DNA of 8,774 nt from an archaeon (GCA_030594585.1 JAUVEX010000036.1:1-8774), one strand, 5' to 3'. Numbered from the stretch's first letter, positions 1 to 7,578 are shown. Translations and numbers: made by a program. The notes: generated by a model not told the origin, from the sequence alone.

Positions 1-489
1 GTTCTTGAGGCTGTTAAGCAAAAAGGATATGCAATAAAAACATTTTCTGATATGGCGATTGCTGAGCTTGCAGAAGATTCGGGCCTTAAAAAAGAAGATG
101 CTAAAGCAGCTAAAGCACGAGAATACGACGAGGCATTTAAAATAGGAAAAAAAGAGGATGCAAAAGAAATCATCAATATAATAAAAAAGGCAGGATACAA
201 TACAACTGCAGGCGGCAGGTATTATCACATTATGGGCAAAAATGACAAAGGAAAAGCCGTAAAAATACTTACCGCCCTTTTCAAAAGAAAATACAAAAAC
301 ATAAGAACAATAGGGCTTGGCGACAGCAAGAACGACATACCAATGCTAAAGGAAGTCAATGTTCCTGTGATTGTCAGAAATTCTGCAAATAAACCGCTGG
401 TTGTTGATTTTAAGGCTTATCGGACAAAACAGGAAGCCCCTTTGGGATGGATGGAAGCCATCCGTAAATTTGCATTAAACAAGGCCTAA
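1..489 (+). CDS. mpgP: Mannosyl-3-phosphoglycerate phosphatase, C-terminal part (5' end outside window)
   Basis: HAD-superfamily (subclass IIB) phosphatase that removes phosphate from mannosyl-3-phosphoglycerate to give the compatible solute mannosylglycerate, in the cytoplasm. The frame is open from base 1, so 162 residues are visible out of roughly 240-270 usual for the family. The in-frame ATG at 52 is internal, because family-like sequence continues upstream of it. Visible motifs in order: REYDEAF (family-typical REwdEPF, here Ala for Pro), GGRYYHIMG followed by DKGKAV (HAD motif III lysine), GLGDSKNDIPML (motif IV acidic residues, GDSKND at 319-336), and a C-terminal PLGWMEAI. The N-terminal DxD nucleophile motif must lie outside the window. 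The synthase gene (mpgS) would be expected upstream, but this cannot be seen. The stop codon lies inside the convergent glycosidase gene. A glucosyl-3-phosphoglycerate phosphatase is a less likely alternative. Confidence 0.86.
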   Translation, partial: VLEAVKQKGYAIKTFSDMAIAELAEDSGLKKEDAKAAKAREYDEAFKIGKKEDAKEIINIIKKAGYNTTAGGRYYHIMGKNDKGKAVKILTALFKRKYKNIRTIGLGDSKNDIPMLKEVNVPVIVRNSANKPLVVDFKAYRTKQEAPLGWMEAIRKFALNKA

Positions 490-1662
490 ATCTTTAAGTT
501 TTAGGTACGTAAGCATGAATTCCGCATGCCCCCACGTCAAGGGCAAAACCCAGTATGCGATGCTGTTTTCCTTAAAATCTTTTGTGCGCATGACTTTTTC
601 TGCTTCTTCACGGCGGCCGCTTTTATAATATCTTCCGATATCCTTTGCTTCTTTCTGCCATTCTAAAAATGATTTTTTTGTTGCGATGTGTTCCGGGATA
701 AGGCCGTTTTTGTTGTACTTTAAGAACCAATCAAGATATTTTTTCGCTTTTTTCAGTTTGCCTGCGTCAAGATAATACTGTGCCATCCAGCCAGTATACA
801 TGCTGTAAGGTCCGTAGCCGCCATTGTTTCTTCCGGGTTTTCCGTATTTTTCCATATGCCTTTGGATGCCGCCAAGTTTCTTATTGTATAGGTTCTTTTC
901 AATAAATTCTGCGGTTTTTTCAATCAATTTATCATTTGCAGGCAAAATCCCAAGGATGTATGCCCCAAGCTCAGATATATCTGCATCAAAAATATTTGTG
1001 TTGTTTCTAAGTTTTATGAAGTGGCTGTTTTTGACCATGCGCGCCATAATGCCTTTGCTAAGCTCTCTTTCCATTTTTGACCAATGTTTTTGGTCTTCTT
1101 TTTTGTTTAAGGTTTCTGCAATTTCGCGTGCTGCCGTAAATCCCGCATATGCGCATACATTCGCCCATATTTCAAATCCCGCTTCCATTGGGGGCCATTC
1201 GTGTATGGAGTTCATTGAAAATACAAGCTGTTCTTCTTTTATGTAATGCTCTTCTAAAAAACGCGCACCAAGATATACTTCATTCCAGTGATTTTCAAGA
1301 AATGTCTTGTCTTTTGTTTTTTTGTAATATTGATAAATCATAAAAAGAACAAGCCCGTTGCAATCTGCCTGTGGCGGGCGATAGCTTGCGGATGCTCCGT
1401 CTTTTGTGTATCGTTGATACCATTCACCGGTTTCTCCCATAAGGCCTAACACAAATTCGAGTGTCTTTTTTACCTGCTTTGTTTTGTTGCATTCAAGAAG
1501 AACACGAAGAATAAGCATAGAATCGCGCGGGTAAAGATATGGGTATCTTCGCCCAGGGGGACTTGCAAGTATTGCGCCGTTTTTCATTGTTACAGAATCA
1601 ATGACTTCGGTACTTTTAATATACAATTTTTTAAGTGCTTCTTTTTCCTGTTCGTTGAACAT
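475..1662 (-). CDS. GH15-like (alpha/alpha)6-barrel glycoside hydrolase, cytoplasmic
   Basis: Probable inverting glycosidase of the glucoamylase/trehalase type, 395 residues. Motifs, numbered from the upstream TTG (subtract 6 for the ATG): YLYPRDS (48-54), like the W/Y-x-PRD of GH15; GEWYQRYTKDG (85-95); the PPQAD segment (102-106), resembling the GH15 Q-x-DE region; HEW...EAGFEIW (160-172), where E161 is the best candidate general acid; NGLIPEH (325-331), with E330 matching the catalytic base in LPEQ; and LPLTWGHAEF (379-388), matching the family's PLaWsHAE. It lacks the N-terminal beta-sandwich found in many prokaryotic GH15 enzymes, and has no signal peptide, so an intracellular glycan or glycoside is the likely substrate. 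The frame is open to a TTG at 1680, but a TATA box at 1684-1692 puts transcription start near 1662, favouring the ATG there. It lies 41 bp after the KaiC-like gene and overlaps mpgP by 15 bp. The substrate is unknown; mannosylglycerate or trehalose are speculative. Confidence 0.8.
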   Translation of the reverse strand: MFNEQEKEALKKLYIKSTEVIDSVTMKNGAILASPPGRRYPYLYPRDSMLILRVLLECNKTKQVKKTLEFVLGLMGETGEWYQRYTKDGASASYRPPQADCNGLVLFMIYQYYKKTKDKTFLENHWNEVYLGARFLEEHYIKEEQLVFSMNSIHEWPPMEAGFEIWANVCAYAGFTAAREIAETLNKKEDQKHWSKMERELSKGIMARMVKNSHFIKLRNNTNIFDADISELGAYILGILPANDKLIEKTAEFIEKNLYNKKLGGIQRHMEKYGKPGRNNGGYGPYSMYTGWMAQYYLDAGKLKKAKKYLDWFLKYNKNGLIPEHIATKKSFLEWQKEAKDIGRYYKSGRREEAEKVMRTKDFKENSIAYWVLPLTWGHAEFMLTYLKLKDLGLV

Positions 1663-1683
1663 ATGTCTAGTTGGTTGCAACTA

Positions 1684-1692
1684 GTATATATT
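1684..1692 (-). promoter_or_regulatory. TATA box for the GH15-like gene
   Basis: On the - strand this reads AATATATAC, preceded by an A-rich AAAAAG that could serve as the BRE. Its centre is about 26 nt upstream of the ATG at 1662, the expected distance to a transcription start, which implies a leaderless mRNA. It lies in the 41-bp gap after the KaiC-like stop codon, so the glycosidase probably has its own promoter even if read-through also occurs. No Shine-Dalgarno is seen before the ATG. Confidence 0.6.
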
Positions 1693-1703
1693 CTTTTTGA
1701 ATG

Positions 1704-2420
1704 TTAAATTTTTATGAGCTTTAGGCCGTCCGGCGTCATATCGAATGGGTGTATGAGTGTTGAGTGGTTGGTTCGCCTCATTTTTCGTATGGTGATTGTC
1801 CTTTTATAGTCTTCCGACACAGGCACGAAATCAAGCCTGATTACACTATCCACAAGGTATTCTATAATTCCTGAGCCTGAAAGCCCGTCGCTTGTCTCAC
1901 CTATCTCTCCTGTAAGGACTGTTGTCACACCCAACTGCCTTAAATGTTCAGTCAATCCCATAAGGGCTACTCGTGCGGTATATTTGTCCTGTATAAACAT
2001 CTCAAGAATGGATATTGAATCAAGTACAACCCGTTTTGCATTCACTGCTTTTATGGCTTCTGCAATCTTGTTTGTAAGGGTCAAAAGATATGAGCGGGTA
2101 ATTCTATTTATGTCATCTCCCAGAGGCTTGTCGGGATATATGGGTTTTATGGATTCGAATTTAAGAAGTTTTTTTTGTTCTACGGCTTCAAGATTCCAGC
2201 CAAACATGGCCATCATATCGCCTTTTATGTCGTCTTCCCGCTCTTCTGTTGTTATGTATACTCCGGGCTCTCCCTTAAGTGCTCCTGCATAAAGAAAGCT
2301 TGCGCAGAATTGCGTTTTTCCGGTTCCTGTTTTTCCGACAACAAGATTGACAGAACCGTTGACAAATCCGCCCTGTATCTTATCGTCAAGACCTTCGATA
2401 CCTGTTGTATGCCTTTCCAT
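1704..2420 (-). CDS. Single-domain KaiC-like RecA-fold ATPase
   Basis: Cytoplasmic P-loop ATPase of the KaiC/RadA-related family (238 residues, the usual size for single-domain archaeal KaiC-like proteins). It starts with the family-typical T-T-G-I-x-G-L-D...GGF. Walker A is GKTGTGKT (29-36). The double glutamate after strand 2 is TTEE (57-60), with E59/E60 the catalytic pair. Walker B is RVVLDS (130-135). A late IRKMRRTNH (211-219) matches the arginine-rich strand near the C terminus of archaeal members. It has no second KaiC domain and no N- or C-terminal extension, so it must get specificity from partners. It begins 19 bp after the stop of the giant surface protein and has a good Shine-Dalgarno, so the two are probably one operon. 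Archaeal KaiC-like proteins include the motor ATPase regulator FlaH/ArlH and have been proposed as signalling hubs. A role in signalling or assembly linked to the upstream membrane protein is inference. A clock function is not implied. Confidence 0.88.
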   Translation of the reverse strand: MERHTTGIEGLDDKIQGGFVNGSVNLVVGKTGTGKTQFCASFLYAGALKGEPGVYITTEEREDDIKGDMMAMFGWNLEAVEQKKLLKFESIKPIYPDKPLGDDINRITRSYLLTLTNKIAEAIKAVNAKRVVLDSISILEMFIQDKYTARVALMGLTEHLRQLGVTTVLTGEIGETSDGLSGSGIIEYLVDSVIRLDFVPVSEDYKRTITIRKMRRTNHSTLIHPFDMTPDGLKLIKI

Positions 2421-2428
2421 TAAAATCC

Positions 2429-2434
2429 ACTCCT
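2429..2434 (-). promoter_or_regulatory. Shine-Dalgarno of the KaiC-like gene
   Basis: The - strand reads AGGAGT, 8-9 nt before the ATG at 2420, which matches the anti-SD tail of archaeal 16S rRNA. It sits in the 19-bp gap after the surface-protein stop codon. This supports translation from an operon mRNA, unlike the two neighbouring starts, which lack an SD and look leaderless. Confidence 0.6.
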
Positions 2435-2439
2435 GATAA

Positions 2440-5400
2440 TTATTGTATATCCTTCATATCTTTTATTTTTCTTTTAATTTCCATTAAGTCATCTGCTAAA
2501 TTATTTGTATTTGTTGAATATATTGTTTTCTCTTTTTCAAAAATTGAGGAATCATGTGCTGGTTCTTTTGTTTGTTGTTGTGGTACGGATGCTGGTTCTG
2601 TTTTAGGTACTTCAGGTGGTGTGGGTACTGTTTTAAACGGGTTTGTTGTTATCTGTTTCGGCGGTATTTTAGGGTTTGGTTTTTTCCTGAATAATCTTTT
2701 AAAGAAACTTTCTTTTATTTTTTCGTTTTGTTTTTTAGGGATATTTTTAGGGGTTTTTTTCAGTTCTTTTGTATTTGTTTCAAAGACAAACTCTTTTCTT
2801 TTTTTCTTTTTGAATAGCTTCTTAAAAATACTTTTCTTTTTCATATCATGCTCTAGAATGACATCACTCATTTTTCTTTTTGACTTTTCCTTTAGTTCTT
2901 TTTCTTTTTCAACACGCTTTTTATCTTTCTTTTTTTCATCTTCCAGATGACGAAGTTCGCGTATTTTGAAATGCCTTAAAAGCGCTCTTTCTTGTGTGAG
3001 CTTTGCAACCTCGCTTTTTAATTTCAGGAGTTTTTCTTCTTCTTCAGCCATTATCTTATTGAATGTTACCTCATTCATCTGCCTCATGAAATACTTCTTT
3101 TCGGTTGATTTCCGGGTGGTCACTATTATTTTTTCCTGGCGCGTAAGCTTTCTTATCTTACTGCTTATTTTTGCATACGGCAGTATGAGATACAGGAGAA
3201 GATATATGGATATTAAGGAAACTAGGCCTGCATATATAAGTTCCCATTTATTTTCATAGATGAATTTTGTTGTCCTTAAAGGTATTGTTTCTGCCCATAC
3301 TTGACGAATTAAGTTGTCTGCCTCTATGTTTGCGGCTTTAAGATCAGGATAATTGTCGTATTCTATTGCCTGTTCTGCTTCTATAATATAGTCAGCTATT
3401 TTGCCTGTTTTTTCTTTTAACGATGATGTATTAACACCTGCGGCAGAAAAAGAGTCTAATTCTTCGTTTAAGTCTTTAAGGCTAGTTTTTATTGATTCAA
3501 GATTTATTTGTTCTGAATTTTTGTCTACTTTTATTTTCAAAGTCCTTGTTTTTTCAATATTGTAGTTTTCGTTGTATAGTGTGATGTCTGCATAATATGT
3601 TCTAGGCTCAATTGAAAGGTTTGCATAAACTAATATTCTAAAGCTTTTGTCTGCACCAACGGCAAGTTCAAAATTTTCATCAATGGTTATGTTAAGCGGA
3701 GTGTCGCTTGTTTTTGTGCTGACTGCAATAGGCAATTCCCCTGTGTTTGCGATTGTCGCCATAATAGAGTCTGCAACTCCTTGCGTTATTGTTCTTTCAG
3801 TATTTTCAATAGTGTAATTAAAGTTTATTTCGGGGGTTTTATTTTCCGGCGTAACCATTGGCGCAAAACCGCCAATTGAGGGGCTTGAAGTGCTGCCGCC
3901 ACCGCCCGGAGGAGGAATAGTTCCGCCGGCATTTGTTTTTATAATCGTTGTTGCTTCTCCTGTGTTGTTGTTATAAGTAACATTAACTATTAACGGAATG
4001 CTCGCGCCGGCAGTTGATGATGAAGTAAGAACATTATCGTACCTGTACAGGCTGTCGGGCGCATAGAAAGGCATAGTATATTCAGCACCAGTATAATACA
4101 ACCAAAGATTTGTGACAGATGTTGAGTTCAATACCTCATTTCTTGCGTTGTAGAGAGATGCTTTCACCAGGCCAAATGTTGCTGATGGGTTGTATTCTGA
4201 AAGAAATGAGTAATTAAATAAAATAGTCAATGTCTTTGACACATTGAAAGACATGTTATGCCCTCCTGTGATGTAATTGCCGTCCTTTGTCGCGTTTGCA
4301 AAAATGTTGTAATTCCCTTCTGTGTCATTGGTCTTTATTTCATAAGAATAGTCATCGGCATATATGCCGCCGCCGCGCTCAGAAGTCTCGTTTTTATAGT
4401 ATTTCGTGATGTTTACAGTCCAGTTGGCGTTTGTAACCGTGTTATTGTTTATATCCCGAAGATTGATTTCAACATTCTCCCCGCGGTTGTATATTGTGTG
4501 CTCAGGAGAGCCAAAGTGATACACATCAGTAACATTGAAACTAAGATTCGCAGGTCCTGAAACCTCGCCGCTCCAGTTGATATTGTCGCCAAGGTCGTAT
4601 GCGAATATTTTGACTGTATAATTTCCTGTCTCATTCAGGTTGTTGCTCAGTGTTATTTTCCATAGGTCATCAGATATTTTGCTTGTGACTGTCTTGTTGA
4701 ATTCTCCTGAAGGCCCGGCCACATTTGCAGTTGCATTCTGGACATAGGTCCCTTCGTCTGTTATGTTCGCGTATATGATGAAATCCGTCTTTAGGTTTGT
4801 CTTGTTTGTTGTGTTGTACAAAAACCAGAAATCGTTTACTGTTGGGGGTGTATTGTCTTCCAGTATTACTGAGATGTTTGTTTCATTCAGCAGGAACATC
4901 CCCTCAAGGCTTGTTGAATTTATTGTCATATTTATGCCTGTAGTTCCGAGTTCTGTTGCATTTAGGTCCCAGGAAATGCCTTCTGCAATATCTTCGAAAT
5001 AAAGACAAGGAATGTTCTTGCTCATGTTTTCCCCGGCACTGTAATTAAGGACTGTCTTGTTTCCAATAGTAAGATTTACTGTTATATTGTATATATCGCC
5101 GATAACAGCCTTTATCTCAGGCATGTAAGTGTAATTGTTATTGACAAGCATTATGTCCTGGCCGTGGGACATTAATGCGGGGCGCCCGAAATTGACAAGG
5201 AAACTGCTTGCATCTGTTCTTTTGGTGGTGCTTTCATCCAATATGGTTTCAGGAGTTATCTTGTATGTCCCGGATCGTGGTGGAAAGTATGAGAAGTTAT
5301 AGATAATGCAATCCGGCACATCATCTGTCAGGGGTGCAGTGTGTGCCTCAATAGAATATATATTGAGCCATTCGCCGCTCTTGTTCTGGACAATCTGGAT

Positions 5401-7545
5401 TTTTTCGACCTTGCCTTGTGTTTTCTCAAAAATGCTCGTGTTTGTTGTGTTTGGCGGATTGACGCCGGATGCAACAAGTATTCTCTCTAATACGGGTTCA
5501 GGTCCGTCAGGACCCAACTTGAAAATTGTTTGCACATAATAGTAAACAGACACATTCGCATTTCCGTTGGCATCATCCCACAAGAGTTTGACATTTTTTA
5601 GGGAGTATGTCTTGTTGAAAGTTATGTTAATTTCAACCGGTGCAGAACCCCCGCTATATGTTGTTCCAATCCAGCGTGTGCCCGTATTGTTGTCTATTGT
5701 TGCATTAGGGTAGTCAGGCGGGTTGTCCCCCCCGGTGCTTGAAGCTGTCGCGCCGTAGGACAGAAGCGCCACATTTTTGGAATCCCCTTCCAGTTCGTAA
5801 CAATCTTCTCCATCCACAGTATAAAAATCATAATTGAGGCTGTTAGTTGTAAGCCCGAACTCATTTGCAATTGTAAGATTAACATAATTCGCATAAGAGA
5901 AATTGCCCGCGAGCATGACCTGCAAAAACTGTTCCTCTGTAATGTTTATTGTGCTGTTTTTGACATCAACAAGAACATCTACAATCTGCGGGTACTTGTC
6001 CCTGGTTGTCGGCGTTCCGTTTGCAGGAATCGCCTTTATCTTAAGATTCACAAGCCCGGTGTTGTTCGCATAGACATTTTCCCATACAACCCATGTACTG
6101 TTGTCATTTTTTCTGTTGCCAAGCTGCTGTACAGGAAAGCTGCTTGTATTGATTATTGCCGGATTGCCTGACTCAATAGATATATTCAGGCCCCACACAT
6201 CCCCCTCACGAATGTGAATGTCTGCGCTTATGTTGAATGTCTGGTTCTTAAGGACAAGGGCCTGCGCCGGAAGGCCATTATACATTACATTGTATACCTC
6301 CGCCACCCCAAATTCAACATCAAATGTTGTTGTGTTTGTCGCAAACTTATCATACACCCCATAGCCGTCAACATAATCGAAAACATCAAAAGTCACATTA
6401 TACTCTCCGGAAGACCATACCGGTGAATAGCAGTAGTAAACATGCTCTGTTTCAGATATTGTCTGAAATAATGCCATTTCACCACATCCACCATCATTAA
6501 TCTCTAATTGTCCTGTGGTTTCATTGATAGTTGTATAATTCCATGTTGCAGTAACCAGGTCAATATCAGTTGCGTTCCCCTTGACAGTGGCGTATATGTG
6601 CGCCATCTCCCAGACATTGATATCATCAACACTTCCATTAATTGTAAGATTCACAACAGTCACAGTTGAAACCGCTGTGTCATTGTATAATGTCGAATTG
6701 TCAAAAACAAATACGCTAAAGTCATAAGTCCCTGTATGGGTGGCATTGTATGTGCAATCATTATATCTACTGATGCCGGAAGGAATATCTCCGTACTGAA
6801 ACGGAAAGGAGCAATAATCAATATCAAAAGCTGTTTCATTATAGGTTATCTCTGTAGTAACATTAAATGCCGTGCCAAAGTGCCAAGAATCATCTATATT
6901 TTCGAAAGTATGGCCGAAACGAACCCAATCGCCAGCATATACATATATTGGTGGTATGGAATCGTATCCTGAAGCCGTGCCATTGCCGGTCATTTTAATG
7001 TATGGAGCAAGGATTGATGTGCTGTCGTAATACTCATAGTAACTGGAACCAAAGAGTTTTGAATACCATCTCTTGTTCAATTGATTATTTGCAAAATATT
7101 TTGGCGTTGCATAAAAAGTTGTATCTACATCAACATTGAATGTTGACCCGGGATTCACATATATTTCACACATAATGAAATTGACTCCCTCATCTATTTC
7201 ATTCACATGATATTTGCTTATGTTGATTAAACCTTCTGTTCTTGGCCCGCTGATGCAGTCAACTGTGGAGTTTCGTATATCGTAAACTATGTTCTGGGTT
7301 AGGTCGTAATGAGCAGTATAAAGGACGGTATGAAATGTGCATGCATCACCACCAGGGCAAGACCCATAAACATTTGTGGTTGCATTGAACAGTTCCTCAT
7401 GCATGGCATGTGTTATCTTATCATTGTTGTCTGTTATGATGTTTAGGGTATAGCCATATATGTTGAATTCCCCCGCCCATACATCTCCGGCAAAAACTGC
7501 CAGAAAAATACATGCAAAAACAAGAATATACTTAACGCTAACCAT
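2440..7545 (-). CDS. Giant membrane-anchored surface protein with Ig-like and discoidin-like domains and a basic cytoplasmic tail
   Basis: A 1701-residue protein, numbered from the ATG at 7545. Residues 1-25 form a signal peptide (VSVK, hydrophobic core, VWA/GEF cleavage). The ectodomain (about 26-1433) is beta-rich, contains several cysteines, and holds about 74 N-X-S/T sequons by hand count. Recognisable parts: a discoidin/F5/8 type C-like domain at about 588-735 (NVALLSYGATASS, AT-x-D-NNTGTRW, IYSIEAH end); an Ig-like domain at about 898-1007 (NTPPTV start, TGNYTVKIFAYD end); a possible macroglobulin-like strand set from about 1010 (IYNRGENVEI, weak); a Pro/Gly hinge at about 1205-1226; a CARDB/NEW3-like Ig domain at about 1242-1340; and a helical stalk at 1341-1432. 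One TM helix (about 1434-1458) is followed by a Lys-rich coiled-coil, then a Pro-rich tail. The frame is open to a TTG at 7551, but the TATA box favours the ATG. Probable S-layer-associated adhesin or sensor; the ligand is unknown. Confidence 0.85.
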   Translation of the reverse strand: MVSVKYILVFACIFLAVFAGDVWAGEFNIYGYTLNIITDNNDKITHAMHEELFNATTNVYGSCPGGDACTFHTVLYTAHYDLTQNIVYDIRNSTVDCISGPRTEGLINISKYHVNEIDEGVNFIMCEIYVNPGSTFNVDVDTTFYATPKYFANNQLNKRWYSKLFGSSYYEYYDSTSILAPYIKMTGNGTASGYDSIPPIYVYAGDWVRFGHTFENIDDSWHFGTAFNVTTEITYNETAFDIDYCSFPFQYGDIPSGISRYNDCTYNATHTGTYDFSVFVFDNSTLYNDTAVSTVTVVNLTINGSVDDINVWEMAHIYATVKGNATDIDLVTATWNYTTINETTGQLEINDGGCGEMALFQTISETEHVYYCYSPVWSSGEYNVTFDVFDYVDGYGVYDKFATNTTTFDVEFGVAEVYNVMYNGLPAQALVLKNQTFNISADIHIREGDVWGLNISIESGNPAIINTSSFPVQQLGNRKNDNSTWVVWENVYANNTGLVNLKIKAIPANGTPTTRDKYPQIVDVLVDVKNSTINITEEQFLQVMLAGNFSYANYVNLTIANEFGLTTNSLNYDFYTVDGEDCYELEGDSKNVALLSYGATASSTGGDNPPDYPNATIDNNTGTRWIGTTYSGGSAPVEINITFNKTYSLKNVKLLWDDANGNANVSVYYYVQTIFKLGPDGPEPVLERILVASGVNPPNTTNTSIFEKTQGKVEKIQIVQNKSGEWLNIYSIEAHTAPLTDDVPDCIIYNFSYFPPRSGTYKITPETILDESTTKRTDASSFLVNFGRPALMSHGQDIMLVNNNYTYMPEIKAVIGDIYNITVNLTIGNKTVLNYSAGENMSKNIPCLYFEDIAEGISWDLNATELGTTGINMTINSTSLEGMFLLNETNISVILEDNTPPTVNDFWFLYNTTNKTNLKTDFIIYANITDEGTYVQNATANVAGPSGEFNKTVTSKISDDLWKITLSNNLNETGNYTVKIFAYDLGDNINWSGEVSGPANLSFNVTDVYHFGSPEHTIYNRGENVEINLRDINNNTVTNANWTVNITKYYKNETSERGGGIYADDYSYEIKTNDTEGNYNIFANATKDGNYITGGHNMSFNVSKTLTILFNYSFLSEYNPSATFGLVKASLYNARNEVLNSTSVTNLWLYYTGAEYTMPFYAPDSLYRYDNVLTSSSTAGASIPLIVNVTYNNNTGEATTIIKTNAGGTIPPPGGGGSTSSPSIGGFAPMVTPENKTPEINFNYTIENTERTITQGVADSIMATIANTGELPIAVSTKTSDTPLNITIDENFELAVGADKSFRILVYANLSIEPRTYYADITLYNENYNIEKTRTLKIKVDKNSEQINLESIKTSLKDLNEELDSFSAAGVNTSSLKEKTGKIADYIIEAEQAIEYDNYPDLKAANIEADNLIRQVWAETIPLRTTKFIYENKWELIYAGLVSLISIYLLLYLILPYAKISSKIRKLTRQEKIIVTTRKSTEKKYFMRQMNEVTFNKIMAEEEEKLLKLKSEVAKLTQERALLRHFKIRELRHLEDEKKKDKKRVEKEKELKEKSKRKMSDVILEHDMKKKSIFKKLFKKKKRKEFVFETNTKELKKTPKNIPKKQNEKIKESFFKRLFRKKPNPKIPPKQITTNPFKTVPTPPEVPKTEPASVPQQQTKEPAHDSSIFEKEKTIYSTNTNNLADDLMEIKRKIKDMKDIQ
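2441..2452 (-). promoter_or_regulatory. Possible weak internal TATA element before the KaiC-like gene
   Basis: The - strand reads GGATATACAATA inside the last codons of the surface-protein gene. It is centred about 27 nt upstream of the KaiC-like ATG, the same spacing as the other two TATA boxes in the window. It may be coincidence, because these bases also encode the protein's final residues and the gene has a clear Shine-Dalgarno. If real, it would give a second, leaderless KaiC transcript. Confidence 0.22.
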
Positions 7546-7569
7546 GAACAAATATATGATTAGAACCTG

Positions 7570-7578
7570 TATATATAA
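7570..7578 (-). promoter_or_regulatory. TATA box for the giant surface-protein gene
   Basis: The - strand reads TTATATATA, directly preceded by an A-rich BRE-like AATTAAAAA. Its centre is about 29 nt from the ATG at 7545, so the transcript should be leaderless or carry only a few nucleotides of leader. No Shine-Dalgarno precedes the ATG. The TTG at 7551 lies at or upstream of the predicted transcription start, which argues against it as the start codon. Confidence 0.65.

Noticed and set aside
449..463. Small perfect hairpin GGATGG-AAG-CCATCC just after the glycosidase stop on the - strand
   Set aside because: It encodes the conserved GW-containing end of MpgP, the loop is only 3 nt, and no T-run follows on the - strand, so I do not call it a terminator.
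2405..2950. A 181-codon + strand frame rich in Phe and Ser
   Set aside because: It lies entirely antisense to the KaiC-like start and the Lys-rich tail of the surface protein. Its composition is that expected from reversed AAA/AAG lysine codons, and it has no promoter or Shine-Dalgarno.
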